Below are positions 1-12,389 of a stretch of 64,000 bases of DNA, one piece after another (position 1 is the first letter of the stretch; every line of letters begins with the position of its first letter). The stretch is taken from NCBI RefSeq assembly GCF_035594125.1, contig NC_087158.1, positions 3,637,501 through 3,701,500 on the forward strand. Reading direction: 5' to 3'. This DNA is from Scylla paramamosain (taxonomy: Eukaryota > Arthropoda > Malacostraca > Decapoda > Portunidae). The position numbers and the translations under genes were made by a program. The notes beneath the pieces were generated by a model. That model did no database searches, was not told the origin of the DNA, and saw only the letters and a list, made by a program, of their open reading frames with translations.

Positions 1-380
1 ACATTTTGGAATTAGCATCAGAGTGGTGCTGTTTATAGGGTTCACTGTACTGCATTATTCTTCTCAGCATAGTGAGATGGTTCAAGTAGACCAGTGAATA
101 AATATCCATTTATGGTGCCATATTAGGATTTGTCTTTTAATTGCTTTTGTCTATGTAATTCATAATAGGTGGGTTTCTGTTTTCATGCACACTCACATGA
201 AAAAAAAGTTTGAAAACACTCTCAGAGCAGGTACAGGAGTTACTCCCCCTATACTTAAGACCACATCCCTCAAATCTCATCTTAGGATTGGAATTGAGAA
301 AGGCACATTTATACTTTAGAGCTGCTGACAAATGCTTTGATGTCGTGATAGTAACATGGTATGATGGGCATCCTCTACAG
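1..380. other. intron upstream of terminal exon 1
   Basis: AT-rich sequence with no gene seen. It ends in the acceptor block ATGGGCATCCTCTACAG (364-380). The reading frame happens to be open back to about 210, but that part has no finger or conserved feature and is taken as intron. Confidence 0.6.
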
Positions 381-707
381 GTGGGCATGGATTATGGTGG
401 CTCCATGCTGAGCTGGACAGGTGGCCATGAGCTCCCGTGTCCCCCCACCAGACTCCACCGGTGTGCCTACTGTAGTTACACCACAAAGAAGAAAGCCCAC
501 TTGGTGATACACATACGCCTTCACACTGGAGAACGGCCATTTTCTTGCTCTCAATGTCAGTTTTCCACCGTTACAAAGGAAAGACTAAAGAGACACATCA
601 GGATTCACACAGGAGAGAAGCCATACAGCTGCCCCCAGTGTCCCTACAGGTCTGCTGAACTTGGCAACTTAAGGATCCACATGAAAACTCACAAGATTAG
701 GGAGTGA
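381..707 (+). CDS. alternative terminal exon 1: three C2H2 zinc fingers
   Basis: Encodes 108 residues from Val1 (GTG after the AG at 379-380) to the TGA at 705-707. Residues 1-27 are a leader rich in Gly and Pro. The fingers span residues 28-48, 56-76 and 84-104, all C-X2-C-X12-H-X3-H, joined by TGERPFS and TGEKPYS linkers. Helix residues at -1/2/3/6 are K/A/H/I, T/E/R/R and E/G/N/I, unlike any other exon here, so its DNA target should be distinct. The start is set by the conserved acceptor and shared phase, not by an ATG. A GA microsatellite starts about 20 bases after the stop, so it would lie in the 3' UTR. No AATAAA is seen close downstream. Confidence 0.9.
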   Translation: MGMDYGGSMLSWTGGHELPCPPTRLHRCAYCSYTTKKKAHLVIHIRLHTGERPFSCSQCQFSTVTKERLKRHIRIHTGEKPYSCPQCPYRSAELGNLRIHMKTHKIRE

Positions 708-727
708 TAGAAAAAAAAAAGGGGGGA

Positions 728-734
728 AGAGAGA

Positions 735-809
<75 letters not shown>
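728..809. repeat. (GA)n microsatellite
   Basis: Almost uninterrupted GA tract with one CA, starting about 20 bases after the stop of terminal exon 1. Confidence 0.97.
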
Positions 810-810
<1 letters not shown>

Positions 811-1821
811 CTCCACATGGAGATTTAAATTTTTTTTTTACTGTACATTTTTATTGTATATTTTGATGTATATTTTGAACATCACATGTTTTCATTTATG
901 AAGTTATGTGCTAGCATTTACCCATTGTTTTTGTTAATGAAACTGTGTGTGGCACATAGCCTTTCTTTTCTTGTGAAATTCATTCAGTTGTGAGCTGGAT
1001 GATTACATTGTTTCATCAATTGTGTGTACAAAATATACCTACCAACATCATACATTATCTGAATGTTTCTTTGAAACATGACAGTTTTTAAGTAAAGAAA
1101 ATGTAGTTTGAAGAATATATATCCAGAGATGGATACATAGTATGAAGAGAGCATTAGATGCAAGGCTGAGTGATTGTGAATAATAGGAATCAATGGAAAG
1201 CAGATTTTAGTGTACAGAATGGAGCCATGGTCTCAGGCACAGTATAGGAAGATTACCCCGGGTGTTGTGCCCTGAGGTAGAAGTTGCTGCTGCAGGAGGT
1301 GCACAAATTATCAGTGTGCATTGTGGTTGGTGAGCATTATCCTCTTTCTCTCAGGGGTCTTGAGCTTTAAACCTGAGGAAATGCATGGAAAAGTAATCAT
1401 GAATATGAATTTGTGTGTGTAGATGCCTTGTCTTGGCTATCCTCAATTGAGGAGGATGTCAGTCTAGTATACAGATATATAGATGTGTTCTTTGGTTTAT
1501 CAAGTGAAACTTGACACAAAATTCTACTTAAGTGATGAGCTTTCTTGAGCCATTGAAACAGCATAGAATGATTACTGAAATACTCCATTTGATGACATTG
1601 AAGACATTTAGACTTGAAGTTTGTGTTTTAAGAAGTCACTAGTAGCTGCTGGAGTTAACTGAAATAGTTTTTTTGTTTACTGTTATTGTTGATGGTGTTT
1701 TGATTGGAATTTATGCAGATTGTTGCATTTAGCATTTGGCTTTTCAAGGTGTCAAGTTATAATGTTTGAGTTTAGGTTGTTGATTGATTACTATCATGAA
1801 TAAGTGGAACATTGCCGGCAG
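810..1821. other. 3' UTR and intron between terminal exons 1 and 2
   Basis: AT-rich, CpG-poor sequence without gene, RNA or mobile element that I recognise. It ends in the acceptor TTGCCGGCAG (1812-1821). Confidence 0.5.
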
Positions 1822-2229
1822 GTGGGGCTGGTCATCAGCGGCGTGAAGGGTGGTTGGAGTGAAGGCTCAGGACCAAGGCCAAACCGTAAAGTGAGCAGCA
1901 AGTTGCACCATTGTCCATATTGCCCTTATGTCACTAATAAGAGCACAAACATTACAACTCACTTGTGTGTTCACACCGGAGAGAAACCATATGCCTGCCC
2001 TCACTGCCCTCGACAGTTTGCTCAGAAAGGAAACCTTCAGTCTCATGTGTACACACACACAGGAGAAAAGCCATTTGCTTGTACCTTTTGTTCTTACCGC
2101 TCCACTCAGAAGAGCAATTTGAAAAGTCACATTCTAACACACCATGCTCAGAATGAAAGTTCACCTTCACAGTCACCTAACTATTCAGGCCACACTCAGG
2201 TTTTCTTGGATAGCACAGAACTTGCATAA
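1822..2229 (+). CDS. alternative terminal exon 2: three C2H2 zinc fingers with a C-terminal tail
   Basis: Encodes 135 residues. Leader 1-30 begins VGL and is basic; fingers are at 31-51, 59-79 and 87-107. Residues 108-135 form a Ser-, Pro- and Thr-containing tail that most sister exons lack. Helix residues -1/2/3/6 are K/T/N/T, Q/G/N/S and Q/S/N/S. Finger 2 has CPRQF, a Phe at the usual hydrophobic core position, where most sister fingers have the CPYR/CPYS type. The acceptor (TGCCGGCAG) departs from the CATCCTCTACAG form used by most neighbours. A possible poly(A) signal AATAAA lies at 2791-2796, beyond the long CT tract. Confidence 0.9.
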   Translation: MGLVISGVKGGWSEGSGPRPNRKVSSKLHHCPYCPYVTNKSTNITTHLCVHTGEKPYACPHCPRQFAQKGNLQSHVYTHTGEKPFACTFCSYRSTQKSNLKSHILTHHAQNESSPSQSPNYSGHTQVFLDSTELA

Positions 2230-2361
2230 ATTATTAGATTAAAAGAGAATGATCCATGAGACACTTTTTTTTACACAAGAAACAGAGGTCTTGTTTTTCA
2301 AAGATGCAATTAAGCTCTTGTTATGTATTGCAAGTTTCTTTATAAAATGCTATTCTTATAA

Positions 2362-2500
<139 letters not shown>

Positions 2501-2790
2501 GGAATAAGGTAGTTCAAGAAGTCTCCTGCCAAATATTGACAGCAGTATTCATGTGATAAGCATGAAAGAAATTAGATAACAGTTTAATTCTCAATACTTT
2601 TTTTTTATTTCTACTGTCTCATTATTTCTGAGTGATCTTTGTGTGTGATTATATATGTCCCATAATTTTTGACTAATGAAGCTGCATTAAGACACAAATT
2701 ACAATTGGGAATGGTGTGTGGCCAAGGCTACAGGAAGGAAACGGTCTGGCATGCAAACACCACACCACTGTGGTACTTGTGTTTATGCCA

Positions 2791-2796
2791 AATAAA
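2791..2796 (+). terminator. possible poly(A) signal for terminal exon 2
   Basis: AATAAA, about 560 bases after the stop at 2229. Context is AT-rich, so chance occurrence is possible. Confidence 0.3.
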
Positions 2797-2875
2797 TTAT
2801 ACACATATTTTTGCTTTTCATTTTATTAATTTTATCAAGTAATGTAGAAACAAATGTGAAATACTCTTCAATGGG

Positions 2876-2878
<3 letters not shown>

Positions 2879-2965
<87 letters not shown>
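2879..2965. repeat. (AT)n microsatellite
   Basis: Uninterrupted AT tract, directly followed by the hairpin at 2973-3015. Confidence 0.98.
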
Positions 2966-2968
<3 letters not shown>

Positions 2969-2972
2969 TACA

Positions 2973-3015
2973 GTACAAGAGATGACTGATAAATGATTTC
3001 AGTCATCTCTTGTAC
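2973..3015. repeat. perfect inverted repeat (17-bp arms, 9-base loop)
   Basis: Left arm GTACAAGAGATGACTGA at 2973-2989, loop at 2990-2998, right arm exactly complementary at 2999-3015. It could form a stable hairpin in DNA or RNA. It lies in the region after terminal exon 2. Confidence 0.9.
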
Positions 3016-3278
3016 AGTTATATTGGTTTTCCATTAATTTACTCCATCATTTACTCAGTCTACTCAGGCAAACACTATTTTGTAATGTCACTGCTGGTCT
3101 CATGTTTGTCTCACTTGTCACAAAATTTATTTTATATATTTTGTCAGCATAAATTGTCCACATGGCACATGTTTAAGTCTCCCAAACTCAGCTAATGATT
3201 GAAAAAAGTTGGTGGTGTCAGTGGTTTTACCTTCACATAGCCCCATGTATCATTGAATCAGGAGGTGGTCAGTGTGTA

Positions 3279-3315
<37 letters not shown>

Positions 3316-4594
3316 CCCTTGGTGGATTTGTTATGGTGTGACATACAGAAAAAAAAAAGCTTTGCTCCTACTGTCCTGTTTCCATATTTACTAGTATCCA
3401 AGTTTTCTTAAGGTGAAAGAACTTACTTTCCGTGGGAGAGGAAAGCCTCGTGTTTTTATGAGTTTCCACCCCATATTCCATGGTCACTGAGAGACATGGC
3501 TTAGTACATGGAATTCAACAGGGAGAAGATGTTAACATTGTAATTCCTTGAGTGAATAACAAGCAGTGCCAGAGACAGACATTGTTTCGCAGACCAAAGC
3601 TGACCATTCAAAATTGATGTACTTGTATTCAAAATTTAATTGATTAAATAAGATTAAATTTGCATACAACACTATTAAGCAGATTATAATTCAGCATATG
3701 AAAAGTGATAACAGGGAAAAAGATTTTCTTAACTAAATTTAATATAGAGTAACTGGTCACTATTGTATTGATAAACAAGCAGACAACTGGGTGAAATTGG
3801 TGAGGGCATGGGTGGTGACAGTTTTGTCACAGGTGACTGTGGGTTGAACGCATTGCAGTTACTAAAGGAAATGGTTTGATATGCACGCATGCAAACTCTA
3901 TTGCAAAAATTCCACTGACCACAAAGGAATAAGTTTCTGAAGCATATTGGCACTTGGATCACTTTGCACATTTTCAGTTTTTCTTGCATTGTTTTAGAAG
4001 AGTTCACTGAAAAAAAAAGTTTTCATCAGATTCTTGTGTTTTTTTATGAAGCAGACACTATTTTCTCATTGCACTTTTCACCAGTGGTTTGGATGCATTA
4101 GTATCACTTAGTTATGCACTTAATATGAAACAAGGAAATGTACTTTATCAGAGAATAATTTTTTGTGGTTGGTTCTAGCCAATAAGTAATGCCCCACACT
4201 TGATATAGTCATGATTCCCTTAGGAATATCAGCAACAGTTTCAGGCCATAGAATATGCCATTCATGGTGTCAAAAAACATAAGAGTTTATTTCTTTAAAT
4301 TATTATTGAATGTTAATTATTCACTGATGTGATGAGATTGCTGAGTTCCATTACAAGCTCCTCCCATTGAAAGCATCTTGTATGTAAAATCTTCTATACT
4401 TTGGACAGTTTAACAAAAGTACAAAGTTAGGAAAAGAGTATAATTGATGAAATTATTAAGGTATTTACTTAAGGACTTTTAAGTGAACTGAAGTGACCAT
4501 GAATAAAACCATTTAATTTCTTAAAAATTTAATTAATATTTTCTTTGATAAGATGATTTCCTTGGATTCATAAGTAAGATGGCATCCTCTACAG
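3016..4594. other. intron between terminal exons 2 and 3
   Basis: AT-rich, CpG-poor. A short GT tract lies at 3281-3313. Nothing else is recognised. Ends in acceptor ATGGCATCCTCTACAG (4579-4594). Confidence 0.5.
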
Positions 4595-4924
4595 GTGAGG
4601 CTGAACAGTGACGGTCAAGTGACTGACGAGGGAGGAGCCAAGGGATCGGGGAAGGAGAGCAGCGGCACCAGCAAGACACACCAGTGCCCCCATTGTTCTT
4701 ACTCCACCAATGTCACTGCTCGCATGATAGAACACATGCGTGCTCATATTGGAGAGAGACCATTCCTGTGCCCCCATTGCCCTTACTCCACTTCTAAAAA
4801 AGATCACTTGAGGAGACACGTCCTCACTCATACTGGAGAAAAACCTTATGCCTGCAACATTTGCCCCTACCGCTCTAACCGTAAAGACACCCTGAAGGGC
4901 CACGTTTGGACTCACCATTCCTAG
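4595..4924 (+). CDS. alternative terminal exon 3: three C2H2 zinc fingers
   Basis: Encodes 109 residues, starting VRL from GTGAGG, which itself reads as a good 5' splice site. Leader 1-30 is rich in Gly, Ser and Lys. Fingers are at 31-51, 59-79 and 87-107. The linker between fingers 1 and 2 is HIGERP in place of HTGERP; the Thr lost there is the one that is phosphorylated to release ZF proteins from DNA in mitosis in known families. Helix residues -1/2/3/6: V/A/R/E, K/D/H/R, R/D/T/G. AATAAA follows at 5151-5156, about 230 bases after the stop. Confidence 0.9.
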   Translation: MRLNSDGQVTDEGGAKGSGKESSGTSKTHQCPHCSYSTNVTARMIEHMRAHIGERPFLCPHCPYSTSKKDHLRRHVLTHTGEKPYACNICPYRSNRKDTLKGHVWTHHS

Positions 4925-5150
4925 TTACTGTAAAATTTAAGCATTATTGTGATAAGATTTTGATGTCAATTGGCTTGCAGCCTCTTCTGATGGGTTGCTG
5001 TAACTTTCAGGTACCTATATTATAGTTAATTTTCCAATTTGCTAGAAAACCTCATATTAATCATTAACTGTAACTTGCCTTTGTATTAGGAATTTAACAT
5101 TATATTTTATTTTATATTAAATTCCCAGTTATTTTAACATTGAGAAAGAA

Positions 5151-5156
5151 AATAAA
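5151..5156 (+). terminator. possible poly(A) signal for terminal exon 3
   Basis: AATAAA about 230 bases after the stop at 4924; a second copy lies at 5391-5396. Confidence 0.4.
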
Positions 5157-5909
5157 CAGTGACAAATGCTGACTTTTCTTCTTGAAGGATGTCCTCATTC
5201 ATGCTTAGCGTGCAGAGAATCAGAGCTGAAGCTGTTCACCTTGCAGGAGCCATATAAAACAATTCCCTCTTGTGGAGAAGTGTACAGTCAACAGAAATTT
5301 CTACAAGCACCAGCATTAGTGAGGGCAAAGCATCCTCAAGCAGACAGGCTGACAAAAGTGTGGAGATTAAATTCATAAAGGAAAGAAGAAAATAAATAAT
5401 CTTGATAACCACAACATGGTGAACATCAGCTAGGGAGGAAGAACCACCATCGTGCAGTTCTATGATTATGAAAAATATTGCAGTATTTTTGGGAAAAAGA
5501 AATATTCAGTATATGAGCCCACTGATATACCAAGGAGTTTTCCATTTTTATCATCTTCCTGTTGTGCATCAGTCCTCTCTCTCACCCAATAGTTTCTGTT
5601 ATAAAGTTAATGAAAGCACTCAGAAAAGAATTTAACACATAATGAACATCATCTTGATAAGAAGTCATTGCCTCATTTTTACTTCATAAGTGTTTGTTTT
5701 TTCTAACTCTCCCGCAGTTTCATTCACATTAGAAACATTGAATTGCAAGGAAAATTGCTGACCACGATGGGATGCCAAACGAAAGCATCAGTATAAGAGT
5801 GTATTTTTGTATGAAGCTTAACTTTGGCACCTCTTTGAACAAAGTCTTCGTGATGAATTGTTCTTTTTTTTTTTTTACTTACAATGCATAAAATGTATGT
5901 GAGAAAACT

Positions 5910-5998
<89 letters not shown>

Positions 5999-6238
5999 TC
6001 TTTCAGAGATGCTCTAGACTTTAATGTTCACAGTTTTAGAGTGTCAGGTGTTATCAGCTGCCTTTATAGGAGATATCTCTTCATTTTAACTTAAAACAGC
6101 AGCAATTTTTTCATAAAATTTTCAATTTCAATAAAAATATTCCCCACAAAAAAAGCAATTTTTACATCTTACATGCTGTCATCTGCTTAGTATGCGATTG
6201 ACTCCCAGACACCCTTGTAAGATGGGCATCCTCTACAG
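5157..6238. other. intron between terminal exons 3 and 4
   Basis: No gene recognised. Contains the AC tract 5912-5994. Ends in GATGGGCATCCTCTACAG (6221-6238), the best match to the consensus acceptor block. Confidence 0.5.
5912..5994. repeat. (AC)n microsatellite
   Basis: Uninterrupted AC tract of about 83 bp. Confidence 0.98.
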
Positions 6239-6565
6239 GTGGGGCTGGACTGTAGCATGGAGTGGACAGGGAGGAGTGGAGACGGAAGTATCAAGGCAGC
6301 CGGTACAAACAGTAAGGTGCACCAGTGTCCCTTCTGCCAGTACTCAACAAACATTCTAACTAATATCACAAAACATGTGCGAATACACACTGGAGAGAAG
6401 CCTTTTGCCTGCCCTCACTGCCCTTATCGGTGCTCAGCCCAGGAAAATTTGAAGACACACATCAGAACTCATACTGGAGAAAAGCCCTATGGTTGTCCTT
6501 ACTGTCCTTACCGATCGTCACGTTCATACTCTCTAAGAAACCACATGCTCACCCATAAAACTTAG
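6239..6565 (+). CDS. alternative terminal exon 4: three C2H2 zinc fingers
   Basis: Encodes 108 residues. Leader 1-29 begins VGLDCSMEW. Fingers are at 30-50, 58-78 and 86-106, with TGEKPF and TGEKPY linkers and only Lys-Thr after the last His. Helix residues -1/2/3/6: I/T/N/K, A/E/N/T, R/Y/S/N. Finger 2 has a Cys in the CPYRCS stretch, a mark it shares in kind with exons 5-7 (CSYTCS, CPYTCT, CPYSCS), which suggests that exons 4-7 come from one local series of duplications. Confidence 0.9.
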   Translation: MGLDCSMEWTGRSGDGSIKAAGTNSKVHQCPFCQYSTNILTNITKHVRIHTGEKPFACPHCPYRCSAQENLKTHIRTHTGEKPYGCPYCPYRSSRSYSLRNHMLTHKT

Positions 6566-8739
6566 AAAATTATGACTATTTCCATCATTGAAAGTGCAAT
6601 ACTTTCAGTTTAGTGGATGTTGATTCATGGAAGGCATGCCACAGTAAAGGAACTATTGTTAGTCCTCTGAGTAAGCATAGCTCTTTTTCTCACTGCTTAT
6701 GTGCTACACCTTGGATTGGAGAATTCACATTTACTAAATTCAGTTGCCACTATCAGTGACAGTAAGCTGTAACATGAATTAATCTTCTTGGTAAGATGAA
6801 GTTTGTGCAAAATTGCCATGTGGACAGTATGATTAATGAGATTTATAAGATTTCCTCAGCTTTATTCTGTGAACATGATCAGTTATTTATGACATTAGTC
6901 TTGATTGAATTTCAATAAGTGTACATAAAGAAAATTCACTTCCTTTTTCTGTCAAGTGGAGTGTTTTGATTAAAACTTGCTGTGCTTCATGTGCATATGT
7001 TAATACAAAGGATTGATTAATTTTAATGTGTTTCAATGATTATGGTATAACTAATTTCCCTATTAATATTTATAATTTGTTGAAAGATTTTTCAAGTATG
7101 TTAAATACCACTATGATTTTAGTCACAACTTAAGATGATGAAATGCTTCTCCCTCAACTTCATGACAGATTGATGGTTTAAAAAGTAAAAACCTGGATAA
7201 ATTATTATCTGAATCAAATGATTATAAACACAAGCTTATGCTATATATACATGTATTCTCTTACAGACATTACATAGGTAGCTGTTATGTTCCTACTCAA
7301 AAGTACCACAAAAAATTCATTTAGTCATTATTTAATGAGCAATCCAGAGAAGAGCAGTGTGATATCTGGAGAACAAGCCACAGGTTAAACCTGACATGTG
7401 TTTACTTAAAGTATTTAAGCTCAATAGAGGAAGTCTTCTCATTGATAAAATATTACAGTTCTTATTTATATTTTTTGCCCCTTTTCTTATAGTTCCTTGC
7501 ATCATTTATGTAACTTACTGTTTTCTACTTCCATTAAGCAACATATTGACATAATTGTATGAATGATGTAAAGAGAATTTTTGTTGAAGACTAAGTACAA
7601 AACACTATTTGCAGTATACATACATTGTTACACACACACACACACACACATACACACACACACACAATTGAAATATTATAACATGTACACATTTTGTAAT
7701 TTCATCAATTTATGTTAGTGTACAGCTTGTGTAAACATAGGAACTTATTTGACGTAATTATATCTGATAAGTGTTCATTGGCAGCAGAAACACTGTGTCC
7801 AGCACACAACATCCCAGAACATAAAGGAGGAATATTGATTTTAAGAAAGTAAAATTTTGGGAAAGGAAATCTGTGTATAGTTGGTTTTTGTACATAAAAC
7901 AGGAATTGTATTAGCACAAAAAGATAGTTGATGCAATAATTTGTAAAAACTTCAGAGATGACATTGTAAAGGAAATGTGTATTGGAGGTTGCTGGTATGG
8001 GTGAATATTTAAGACTACTGTGACATTTGAAGAGAATTAAAGGATACTTTAATAGTGAAGGTGCTTGGGTGAGCAAAACTGAAAGGTCAAGTGTACAAGA
8101 GAGACTATCTAAGTCAGGAAAAGTATGAAAAAAGTTTGATATAAATCATAGAGGAATGCAGACCTTCACTAGCATTGATCTCAATATGAATTCTTTTTTA
8201 AGACCTTCTGTCAGGGAATGCAATGGTTGTTGTAAGTTGATATGCAATTATCTTATTTGGTCCTTTGCTAACACTGAATTATTATCAGATTATGGCAGAT
8301 TTTTCCTTTGAATCATGAAATTAAATCATGAGCAAAGATGTGAAAGCATTGTGTCATTGCCCTCTAATTTGTGTGTCTTGACCATTGCTGCATATACCAA
8401 CTTTGAAAGTATAACTCACACAACATATTATAAATAAGCATTTTCTTAACCTTACACATAAAAGCCACTCTCATTTTAATAAGGAGTCTGAATGTTGATG
8501 TTGCTATATGAATGTTTGCCTTGGAGTTGTAAGACTGTGCCTCTGGCTGAGAAGTCTGTCAATGTTATGTTTTCTGTATCACCACATCATCCTCATATAC
8601 TTTGGTGATGGATTGATCTCTGTTAACACTTCCAAGACCCCCACTTCATCTGCTTTATCAGTTGTCTAATTTTTAAACATATATCTCTATCCCTTTCATT
8701 GGTTGGGAAGTTCAAGTCTTGAATTTTACAGATCTTGTG

Positions 8740-8835
<96 letters not shown>

Positions 8836-9052
8836 CAAGGAAGTGAATCTTAATTATGAAAAGTTTTAATTATGGGGACTGGATCTCTTTATAGTCACTG
8901 TGTTTCTGAATAAACATGACATGAATATTTATAAAATTTTATAAAGAGTCTTGATCCAGGATATGTTTACCATAATTTGGTGAAGGAAAGGTAATAGCCA
9001 TGTGTTTGTGATGTCCTAGGGTTGCCCTCAGTAAGATAGGCATACTCAACAG
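6566..9052. other. intron between terminal exons 4 and 5
   Basis: AT-rich, very CpG-poor, 2.5 kb. Interrupted AC tract at 7630-7665 and GA tract at 8745-8837. An open minus-strand frame at 7705-8076 has no recognisable domain. No gene supported. Ends in GATAGGCATACTCAACAG (9035-9052). Confidence 0.5.
8745..8837. repeat. (GA)n microsatellite
   Basis: GA tract with one interruption near its right end. Confidence 0.97.
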
Positions 9053-9382
9053 GTGACAGTGGACAGTGGCGGGCAGTGGAGTGGGGAAACAGTCCTCCGA
9101 AGAGACGTGAAGCCCCACAATACTTCTATCAAAATGCACCAGTGCCCCTCCTGCCACTACTCCTCGAGTATCTTAACGCACCTCAAGAGACATATGCGCA
9201 TTCACACTGGAGAGAAGCCATTTGCTTGTACATTTTGTTCCTACACTTGTAGCACTAAAGAAAATCTGAAAAAACACATTCGAACTCATACTGGGGAGAA
9301 ACCATACTTCTGTCCACATTGTCCATACCGTTCTTCCCGAACAGACTCGTTGAAGTCTCACCTTTTTCTTCATCAGCGTTAG
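9053..9382 (+). CDS. alternative terminal exon 5: three C2H2 zinc fingers
   Basis: Encodes 109 residues, starting VTVDSGGQW. Fingers at 31-51, 59-79 and 87-107, then Gln-Arg and stop. Helix residues -1/2/3/6: I/T/H/R, T/E/N/K, R/D/S/S. Finger 3 (SSRTDSLK) is nearly that of exon 6, and the leader has the same spacing and a Trp at position 9, as in exons 4 and 6. The acceptor AG is followed by GTGACA, a weak donor-like sequence compared with its neighbours. AATAAA is at 9901-9906, about 520 bases after the stop. Confidence 0.9.
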   Translation: MTVDSGGQWSGETVLRRDVKPHNTSIKMHQCPSCHYSSSILTHLKRHMRIHTGEKPFACTFCSYTCSTKENLKKHIRTHTGEKPYFCPHCPYRSSRTDSLKSHLFLHQR

Positions 9383-11055
9383 TGCAATCAGCTTCACTTA
9401 CTGTTGTGGGCATAGGAGCATAATGATCTCACAGACACCCAAGCTCACTTATGTTGTGCAGTACTAGGCAGCTTTTTTGTTGACTCTCCTCAATTATTTC
9501 ATTTTTAGAGATTTACAAGACACTTATGAATTGTGTCTACTCCGTATCCTCATGTAAAGGAACATGAGCATACTACAGCACTGAGACATTCTTTAGTACA
9601 ATTGAATCCAGTCCTGATTATTTTTTTTCATGTGTGCACATGAAGGGAGAATTTGTCGAGCTGTAGGATAAGCGTCTGAAACATCAGTGGGTTACAAAAC
9701 ATCACACTTTCATGACCACTTCATAGTTTCTTTGTGCACAGCATTTAATGTTTTCCTCTATATATAGCTAAAGGAAAATGTATCAGTGTACACCCTAATA
9801 CAGTTTTTACCTGGAACAAAAAGGAAAAAAGCTTAATAGTTACTTTTTTTTTTTTTTTTTTTTTACTTTGTTTAAAGAAAGTGAAATTTGTAGTTGTTTG
9901 AATAAAGTGAAATTTGTAGTTCTTTTCTTCTAATAAGCTTGTAGTCCTTGCTTTGTGGCACAGTTTAGTATGTGAACCATCAGCAAGTGAAAAGTGAATG
10001 AGCAGCACTCACATCAGGCAACACTTTCATGACACCTTATCACCACTGCTCCATGTCTCAGCTTCTAAAAGGAATATTCATAGACTTTTTTCTTTCATGG
10101 AGACTGTGATATTCATAGCTGGTTTCATATGACATATAGGTTGATTCAGTATATATAAATAGATATTTGTGAAGTGAGATATAGCCCTTGTTTTTAGATC
10201 ATTAATATCATAATAAATAACACTAAAGTGCTGGCTATTCTCCCTTGCATATCTTCTTTCATGGCAATATATCTACACATGCACAGAATACTTAGGCATA
10301 TAATTTTCAGTCACTACAAAACATATCAGGCAACATCATGATTTTGTGCTCTTGCTGAGCCATATTCTGAGTTGAGAAATAATCTGAGAAAGTTTCTTAT
10401 GATTCTATGATGGCTTAACATCTCTTACCAGATTCTTCTATAAATACAGCATTTATATCATGTAGCATAGTTTATTTTTGTGTGTCATAAGCTTATAATC
10501 AAGTGCTTCAAAATTGTTTCATAGTAATGTGTATGATATTTTAGAAATGAAGTAAAAAACATTTTAATGGAATGTGTCCTACAACAGCAAACTAGTGAAG
10601 TGTGGATAGGATCTTGGTAAATAAGTTGCAGAAAACACTTTGACACAGCACAAGCTTGTGTTGTCAAACTTGCAGTGAGAATGAGGAGAATAATTTACAG
10701 TGTTCTTTGGTTAATGTTGATTTAAAGGAAATCTTTATACTGAAACAGAGAAGTAAATAGGAACTGGATGTATGAATTTTTTTTTTCAAAATGTCGTGTC
10801 ATTAATATTTTGTTTAGGATTTAAATAAGTTATGCAAATGAATCACAGGACATATCAGTATAGGATTCAGGATCAGAAATCTATAGATTGTAGTCATTTG
10901 TGTATCATATATACTGCAACAATGGAGGGAGAGAAAATATTGCTGGCAACTTTTGTTTTTCTTTTCTTCCTTCATAGGAAAAAGGGCTTTAATATATGTA
11001 TGCTAAACATATTTGGGTGACCACCTGGTTAAATAAGCTGGGCATCCCCCTGCAG
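9383..11055. other. intron between terminal exons 5 and 6
   Basis: AT-rich, with a T run at 9843-9864 and a near-direct repeat at 9885-9922 (GTGAAATTTGTAGTT twice). No gene recognised. Ends in GCTGGGCATCCCCCTGCAG (11037-11055). Confidence 0.5.
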
Positions 11056-11385
11056 GTGGGCCTGGAGAGTTGCAGTCAATGGATGGGTGGAAAAGGAATG
11101 GCAAGAAATCGAAAGATGTCATGCTCAACCACCAAGATGCATCAGTGTCCCTTCTGCCAATACTCTACAGCTGTCTTAACAAATCTAAACAGACACGTGC
11201 GCACCCACACAGGAGAGAAGCCCTTTGCATGCCCTCATTGCCCCTATACTTGTACACAGAAGGAGAACCTCAAAACACACATTCGTACACACACCGGAGA
11301 GAAGCCCTATGCTTGCCCTTACTGTCCATATCGCTCCTCAAGAACAGATTCATTAAAAAACCATATGTATTTGCATCAAACATAA
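11056..11385 (+). CDS. alternative terminal exon 6: three C2H2 zinc fingers
   Basis: Encodes 109 residues, starting VGLESCSQW. Fingers at 31-51, 59-79 and 87-107. Helix residues -1/2/3/6: V/T/N/R, Q/E/N/T, R/D/S/N. Its frame is open for 20 codons upstream of the acceptor, but those codons lie in intron-like sequence. It is closest to exons 4 and 5 in leader and in fingers 1 and 3. No AATAAA is seen until 12365-12370, about 1 kb downstream and past a CT tract, so the true 3' end is uncertain. Confidence 0.9.
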   Translation: MGLESCSQWMGGKGMARNRKMSCSTTKMHQCPFCQYSTAVLTNLNRHVRTHTGEKPFACPHCPYTCTQKENLKTHIRTHTGEKPYACPYCPYRSSRTDSLKNHMYLHQT

Positions 11386-11962
11386 GCTCTAAAGGAGTTG
11401 TGAGTAGATAACATAGAGGTGGGTATAGAAGAGTAGGTAACATAGTGGTGAGTGTGAAGGTAAAACAGTGGCAGGGGTGTTGTACCTGTGTGTGAAGTGA
11501 TATTCTCTTCTCATAGTCAACTTAACTATCAACTGTAACTGTCAGTCAGTTTTCCTTCCAATGGTGCTTATATCATTGACATTATATTCCACATTCTTGT
11601 CTCCCTCATCCTCAGGTGGTGATGAGAGCACAGGTTGTCAATTTGGTGTTGTCATCTACAACAATGCCACTAACTATAGTACCTAGACATTTGTGACCTG
11701 TTGTGAACCATTGCATTCATGTGATCTGTCCATTCCTTCTTTGTTCATCAATTGTCAAATCAACAGTAGTATTAGATACTTAAAGAAGTTAATGTGATAA
11801 TTTTATACTTTATAGTGAGTTATAATCTAACCTGCCTCTAAGCATCACCACTATAGCTTATCTCTGTCAACTGAGCAAACTGTGATCAGAGTTCTGGTTG
11901 CTTTTTCCCAGGGCTGCCTGCCTGGAAGTAAAAGTTGATTTTCGGTTAAGCTATGTAATGGA

Positions 11963-12101
<139 letters not shown>

Positions 12102-12230
12102 AGTTCAATTGATACTGCAATATCCTCATTTATTTTTGCTACATTCTAATGAACTGTGCACTGGAAGGTATTGTTCATGTAGTGTGAGTCTGTATTTCAC
12201 CCATGATGAAAAATGAACATGTAATAAGAT

Positions 12231-12268
<38 letters not shown>

Positions 12269-12389
12269 TTTGAAATATGTAAACAGATAAGAAGCAAATG
12301 TAAAAAACAAAGGTTTCTGAACACAAAATCTTTATGAATTCATTGAAATACAGCTTTCAATGAAAATAAATAAATCAATACTTTTGAAT

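Noticed and set aside
210..380. N-terminal extension of unit 1 starting at an ATG at 210
   Set aside because: The part before 381 is intron-like and ends in the conserved acceptor; sister units lack any matching sequence.
5166..5378. 70-codon frame on + with a CLAC pair, perhaps a finger relic
   Set aside because: No acceptor block, no His pair and no linker; the likeness is too weak.
7705..8076. 123-codon open frame on -
   Set aside because: No domain and no similarity to anything in the array; intron sequence.
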